DNA from: Pseudomonadales bacterium
GTDB lineage: Bacteria > Pseudomonadota > Gammaproteobacteria > Pseudomonadales > Azotimanducaceae
Reading direction: 5' to 3'
DNA length: 57,423 nt
Assembly (NCBI GenBank): GCA_022827245.1
Contig: JAJDTI010000043.1
Span: forward strand, 1 to 57,423
Positions 55,329 through 57,423 of the stretch are shown here, one piece after another (position 1 is the first letter of the stretch; each line of letters opens with the position of its first letter). A model generated the notes under the pieces. The model saw only the letters and a list, made by a program, of their open reading frames with translations. It was not told where the DNA came from and made no database searches. Position numbers and translations under genes: made by a program.

Positions 55329-55766
55329 GTGAGGGCCCTGTGCCAGCGCGTGCGCGAAGCCCACGTAACCGTCGACGGGACCGAGGTCGCGCGGATCGGC
55401 CAGGGGCTGCTGGTGCTGCTCGGCGTGTTCGTCGACGACGACGAAACCCGCGCCGCGCGCCTGGCGGAGAAGACGCTCGCGCTACGCGTGTTCGCCGACG
55501 CGCACCGGCCGATGAACCGCTCGGTGGTCGACGTGTCGGGCAGCCTGCTCGTCGTTTCGCAGTTCACCCTCGCCGCGGACACGTCCCGGGGCAACCGCCC
55601 GGGCTTCGGAAAGGCCGCGCCGCCCGAGCGCGCCCGGGCGTTGTACGAACGCTACGTCGACGCGTTGCGCGAACGGTGGCCGCAGGTGGCGACGGGCGTG
55701 TTCGGCGCCGAGATGCAGGTGACGCTGACCAACGACGGGCCGGTGACGATCCTGCTCGAGCGCTAG
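55329..55766 (+). CDS. dtd: D-aminoacyl-tRNA deacylase
   Basis: 145 residues (E. coli 145) from GTG 55329 with GGAGG nine bases upstream. It hydrolyses D-aminoacyl-tRNAs and glycyl-tRNA-Ala. The family opening 'MRALCQRVREAHVTVDG', the active-site 'SQFTLAADTSRGNRPGF' and the C-terminal Gly-Pro motif in 'MQVTLTNDGPVTI' are present. It is cytosolic. Three consecutive hairpins follow its stop. Confidence 0.95.
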   Translation: MRALCQRVREAHVTVDGTEVARIGQGLLVLLGVFVDDDETRAARLAEKTLALRVFADAHRPMNRSVVDVSGSLLVVSQFTLAADTSRGNRPGFGKAAPPERARALYERYVDALRERWPQVATGVFGAEMQVTLTNDGPVTILLER

Positions 55767-55767
55767 A

Positions 55768-55828
55768 GCGACCTCGCGGTCGCGGCCCATCCTACGGATG
55801 GGTGGGAGTTTCGCCGGCGCGAAACTCC
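55768..55828. repeat. Three consecutive perfect hairpins downstream of dtd
   Basis: Stem 1: GCGACC/GGTCGC (55768-55773, 55778-55783). Stem 2: CCCATCC/GGATGGG (55786-55792, 55796-55802). Stem 3: GGAGTTTCGC/GCGAAACTCC (55805-55814, 55819-55828). All are perfect with loops of three or four bases, and they are almost contiguous. The rest of the spacer to 55928 shows no gene. It looks like a REP-type or terminator cluster. Confidence 0.65.
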
Positions 55829-55928
55829 TGCGGCGCAAGCTGCTGGCCCGGGTCAGGGGATTGCGGCGCGAAGTCGTCCGCCCGATGATTGCGGCATCGA
55901 CCCTCCGCCGCCGCGGCAGGACAGCGCC

Positions 55929-56846
55929 ATGAGCCGATCCCGGGATCCGTACGCCCCGCAAGCCGACCCCTGGACCTGGCCGGAAGAGCGGTGGCGCCCG
56001 ATCGTCGAGAAGGTCCGGGCGGGCCGCTCGCTCAAGCCCGCCGCCTGGCCCGGCGGCGCGCGCTGCGCGGTCGCGCTGTCGTTCGACTCCGACCACGAGA
56101 CCATCACCCTGCGCAGCGGGGACCGCTCCCCGGGACGGCTCAGCCAGGGCGCGTACGGCGCGCGCGCCGGCGTCCCCCGCATCCTCGGCCTGCTTCGACG
56201 GCACGACGTCCAGGCGACGTTCTTCGTGCCGGCGGTGACCGCCATGCTGTACCCCGACGAGCAGCGCGCCGTGATCGCCGCCGGACACGAGATCGGCATC
56301 CACTCCTGGATCCACGAGCGGAACTCCGAACTCCCGCCCGAGGACGAGCGCGACCTGCAGATGCGCGCTGCCGACAAGCTCGAGGAGATCGCGGGCGAGC
56401 GCCCCGTCGGCATCCGCACGCCGTCCTGGGACTTCTCCGAGCACACCCTCGCCATCACCCGGGAGATGGGCCTGCTCTACGACTCCTCGCTCATGGCGGA
56501 CGATGACCCCTACGAACTCCTCGAGGACAACGCGCCCACCGGCGTCGTGGAGCTGCCGGTCGAGTGGATCCGCGACGACGTGCCGTACTGGGCGCCCGAC
56601 CGGACCGGGTTCCTCCGTCCGCACGCGTCACCCGGAGACGTCCTGGAGGTCTTCCGCCGGGAGTTCGACGGCGCCTACGCGGAGCGTGGCCTCTTCCTCC
56701 TCACGATGCACCCGCACTTCATCGGCCACCGGTCCCGCATCCAGGTACTGGAGGAGCTGGTGCGCCACATCCGGTCCCACCCGGGCGTCTGGTTCGCCAC
56801 GCACGCCGACGTGGCGCGTTACTGCAAGGAGCAGGCGGGGCTGTAG
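55929..56846 (+). CDS. Polysaccharide deacetylase (NodB-domain) family protein
   Basis: 305 residues. The carbohydrate esterase 4 fold shows motif 1 in 'VALSFDSDHETI' (base and metal Asp), motif 2 HxxxH in 'EIGIHSWIHERN', and motif 3 in 'VGIRTPSWDFSEHTL'. No signal peptide is evident, so it is probably cytosolic, like the PuuE/peptidoglycan-deacetylase-like and allantoinase-like members of the superfamily. It could hydrolyse an amide in a small molecule. Its stop overlaps repeat copy E. Confidence 0.88.
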   Translation: MSRSRDPYAPQADPWTWPEERWRPIVEKVRAGRSLKPAAWPGGARCAVALSFDSDHETITLRSGDRSPGRLSQGAYGARAGVPRILGLLRRHDVQATFFVPAVTAMLYPDEQRAVIAAGHEIGIHSWIHERNSELPPEDERDLQMRAADKLEEIAGERPVGIRTPSWDFSEHTLAITREMGLLYDSSLMADDDPYELLEDNAPTGVVELPVEWIRDDVPYWAPDRTGFLRPHASPGDVLEVFRREFDGAYAERGLFLLTMHPHFIGHRSRIQVLEELVRHIRSHPGVWFATHADVARYCKEQAGL

Positions 56847-56881
56847 GGGACGGGCTTGTCCCGTCCCGTGTCGAGTTCACG
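56843..56881 (+). repeat. Dispersed intergenic hairpin repeat, copy E
   Basis: GTAGGGGACGGGCTTGTCCC then GTCCCGTGTCGAGTTCACG. The perfect 8-bp stem is GGGACGGG/CCCGTCCC (56847-56854, 56860-56867) with a five-base loop. It is the most regular copy of the family and starts inside the deacetylase stop codon. Confidence 0.8.
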
Positions 56882-57122
56882 CAGGACGATCGCGAGACTT
56901 GAGACTTCGTACCGTTCCCGCTCCGCAAGGTCCAACTGCTCGCCGTTGCTCTTGTCCGACCGGCCCTTCTCCGCCAGCGTGTCCACGGACCCCGCGAACA
57001 CCCACACACCGCTGACTATTACCCGGCGTGCGTTCAACGGCAGGACATCCTTCCCAGTCCGTGGCCACCGTCACAAGCCGAACGTTGGCACCGGGCCAAA
57101 CAATAACGGGCCGGTCAGACTC
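56882..57122. other. Intergenic stretch with no supported gene
   Basis: A minus-strand frame of 72 codons (56819-57037) crosses this stretch, but its last third is antisense to the deacetylase end and repeat copy E. The rest matches no family I recognise. It could be a decayed gene fragment. Confidence 0.4.
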
Positions 57123-57423
57123 TCAATCCCCCGCGTCAAGCGCCGACAGGACGTCCGGAAAGTTCTCCAGCGTCACGATCACGGCCTCGGCGGCATGCGG
57201 GAAGGCCTCGTAGAAGTCGTCCAACGCGCGCAGGTGGCGTTCGCCGGGGCCGTTCAACGTGACCTGGATGGGGGTCGGCCCGCCGCCCGTCGGGATCACG
57301 AAGTCCACCTCCCCGGCCCCGCGCCAGTAGAACACGTCCGCGTGACGTTTCCTGAGTTCGACGAACGTGGCGCACTCAAGCGCCTCGCCCGCGTCGCGGC
57401 CGGTCCGGGTCACCGCGACGCGC
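57123..57423 (-). CDS. C-terminal part of a DUF4143 ATPase, cut by the window edge
   Basis: At least 99 codons, open through the right edge, so the 5' part is outside. 'GEALECATFVELRKRHADVF' and 'YWRGAGEVDFVIP' are the DUF4143 nuclease-like C-terminal signature (E-N/C-x-V-x-x-E-L and YWR..GEVDFV) found after an AAA+ ATPase domain. These proteins are common in accessory regions and archaeal/bacterial genomes with no fixed role; a link to toxin-like or nuclease function is suspected. The missing N-terminus cannot be assessed. Confidence 0.75.
   Translation of the reverse strand, partial: RVAVTRTGRDAGEALECATFVELRKRHADVFYWRGAGEVDFVIPTGGGPTPIQVTLNGPGERHLRALDDFYEAFPHAAEAVIVTLENFPDVLSALDAGD

Noticed and set aside
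56819-57037. 72-codon minus-strand frame between the deacetylase and the DUF4143 gene
   Set aside because: Its C-terminal part is translated repeat copy E and antisense deacetylase, and no family is recognised.

Overview
The window is a gene-dense, very GC-rich stretch (about 70% by eye) of a Gram-negative chromosome, most likely an uncultured gammaproteobacterium. The main taxonomic pointers are the glnA - DUF4124 - ntrB - ntrC order with sigma-54 promoters and NtrC sites arranged as in enterics, an adenylylatable GlnA, AidB, and families common in Gammaproteobacteria (DUF3014, DUF482, YbaN/DUF454). Neither replication origin, prophage, IS element, CRISPR array, rRNA nor tRNA was seen. About 50 protein genes are supported; one runs off the right edge.

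Layout. 1-8.8 kb: an efflux adaptor, a FemAB-like acyltransferase, a DUF3014 protein, asnS, and a two-gene heterodimeric ABC exporter. 8.8-12.9 kb (minus strand): a dienelactone hydrolase, a VOC protein, threonine dehydratase and a drug-efflux MFS. 13.0-21.6 kb (plus strand): aidB, a small membrane protein, a NADAR protein, then a compact group of sterol C-24 methyltransferase, Rieske sterol-type oxygenase, lipA and a leucyl aminopeptidase, followed by cysS behind a possible cysteine-containing leader peptide. 21.7-31.5 kb: an SDR, a cobalamin riboswitch with btuB, a divergent Nramp-like transporter, an HNH nuclease, a MaoC dehydratase, a SPOR lipoprotein, a cupin, a peroxiredoxin, a Nudix hydrolase and a DMT exporter.

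31.5-39.0 kb is a coenzyme F420 island: an LLM-family F420 oxidoreductase is divergent from npdG-cofE-cofD-cofC-fbiC (a complete set for making and reducing F420), and a deazaflavin-dependent reductase of the Ddn family converges on it. 39.0-41.1 kb holds toxin-antitoxin remains, a YbaN protein and an aldo/keto reductase. 41.1-48.9 kb is a seven-gene minus-strand operon: phytanoyl-CoA dioxygenase - Gfo/Idh/MocA oxidoreductase - a complete Dpp/Opp-type ABC importer. 49.0-54.0 kb is the nitrogen-control locus. 54.0-57.4 kb carries a TusA-like protein, a PP-loop thiolase-type tRNA enzyme, dtd, a polysaccharide deacetylase and a partial DUF4143 ATPase.

The most notable points are the bacterial sterol side-chain methyltransferase overlapping a Rieske sterol oxygenase gene, the full F420 locus in a proteobacterial setting, the putative leaderless cysteine leader peptide before cysS, and a family of dispersed intergenic hairpin repeats whose stems show compensatory changes between copies.
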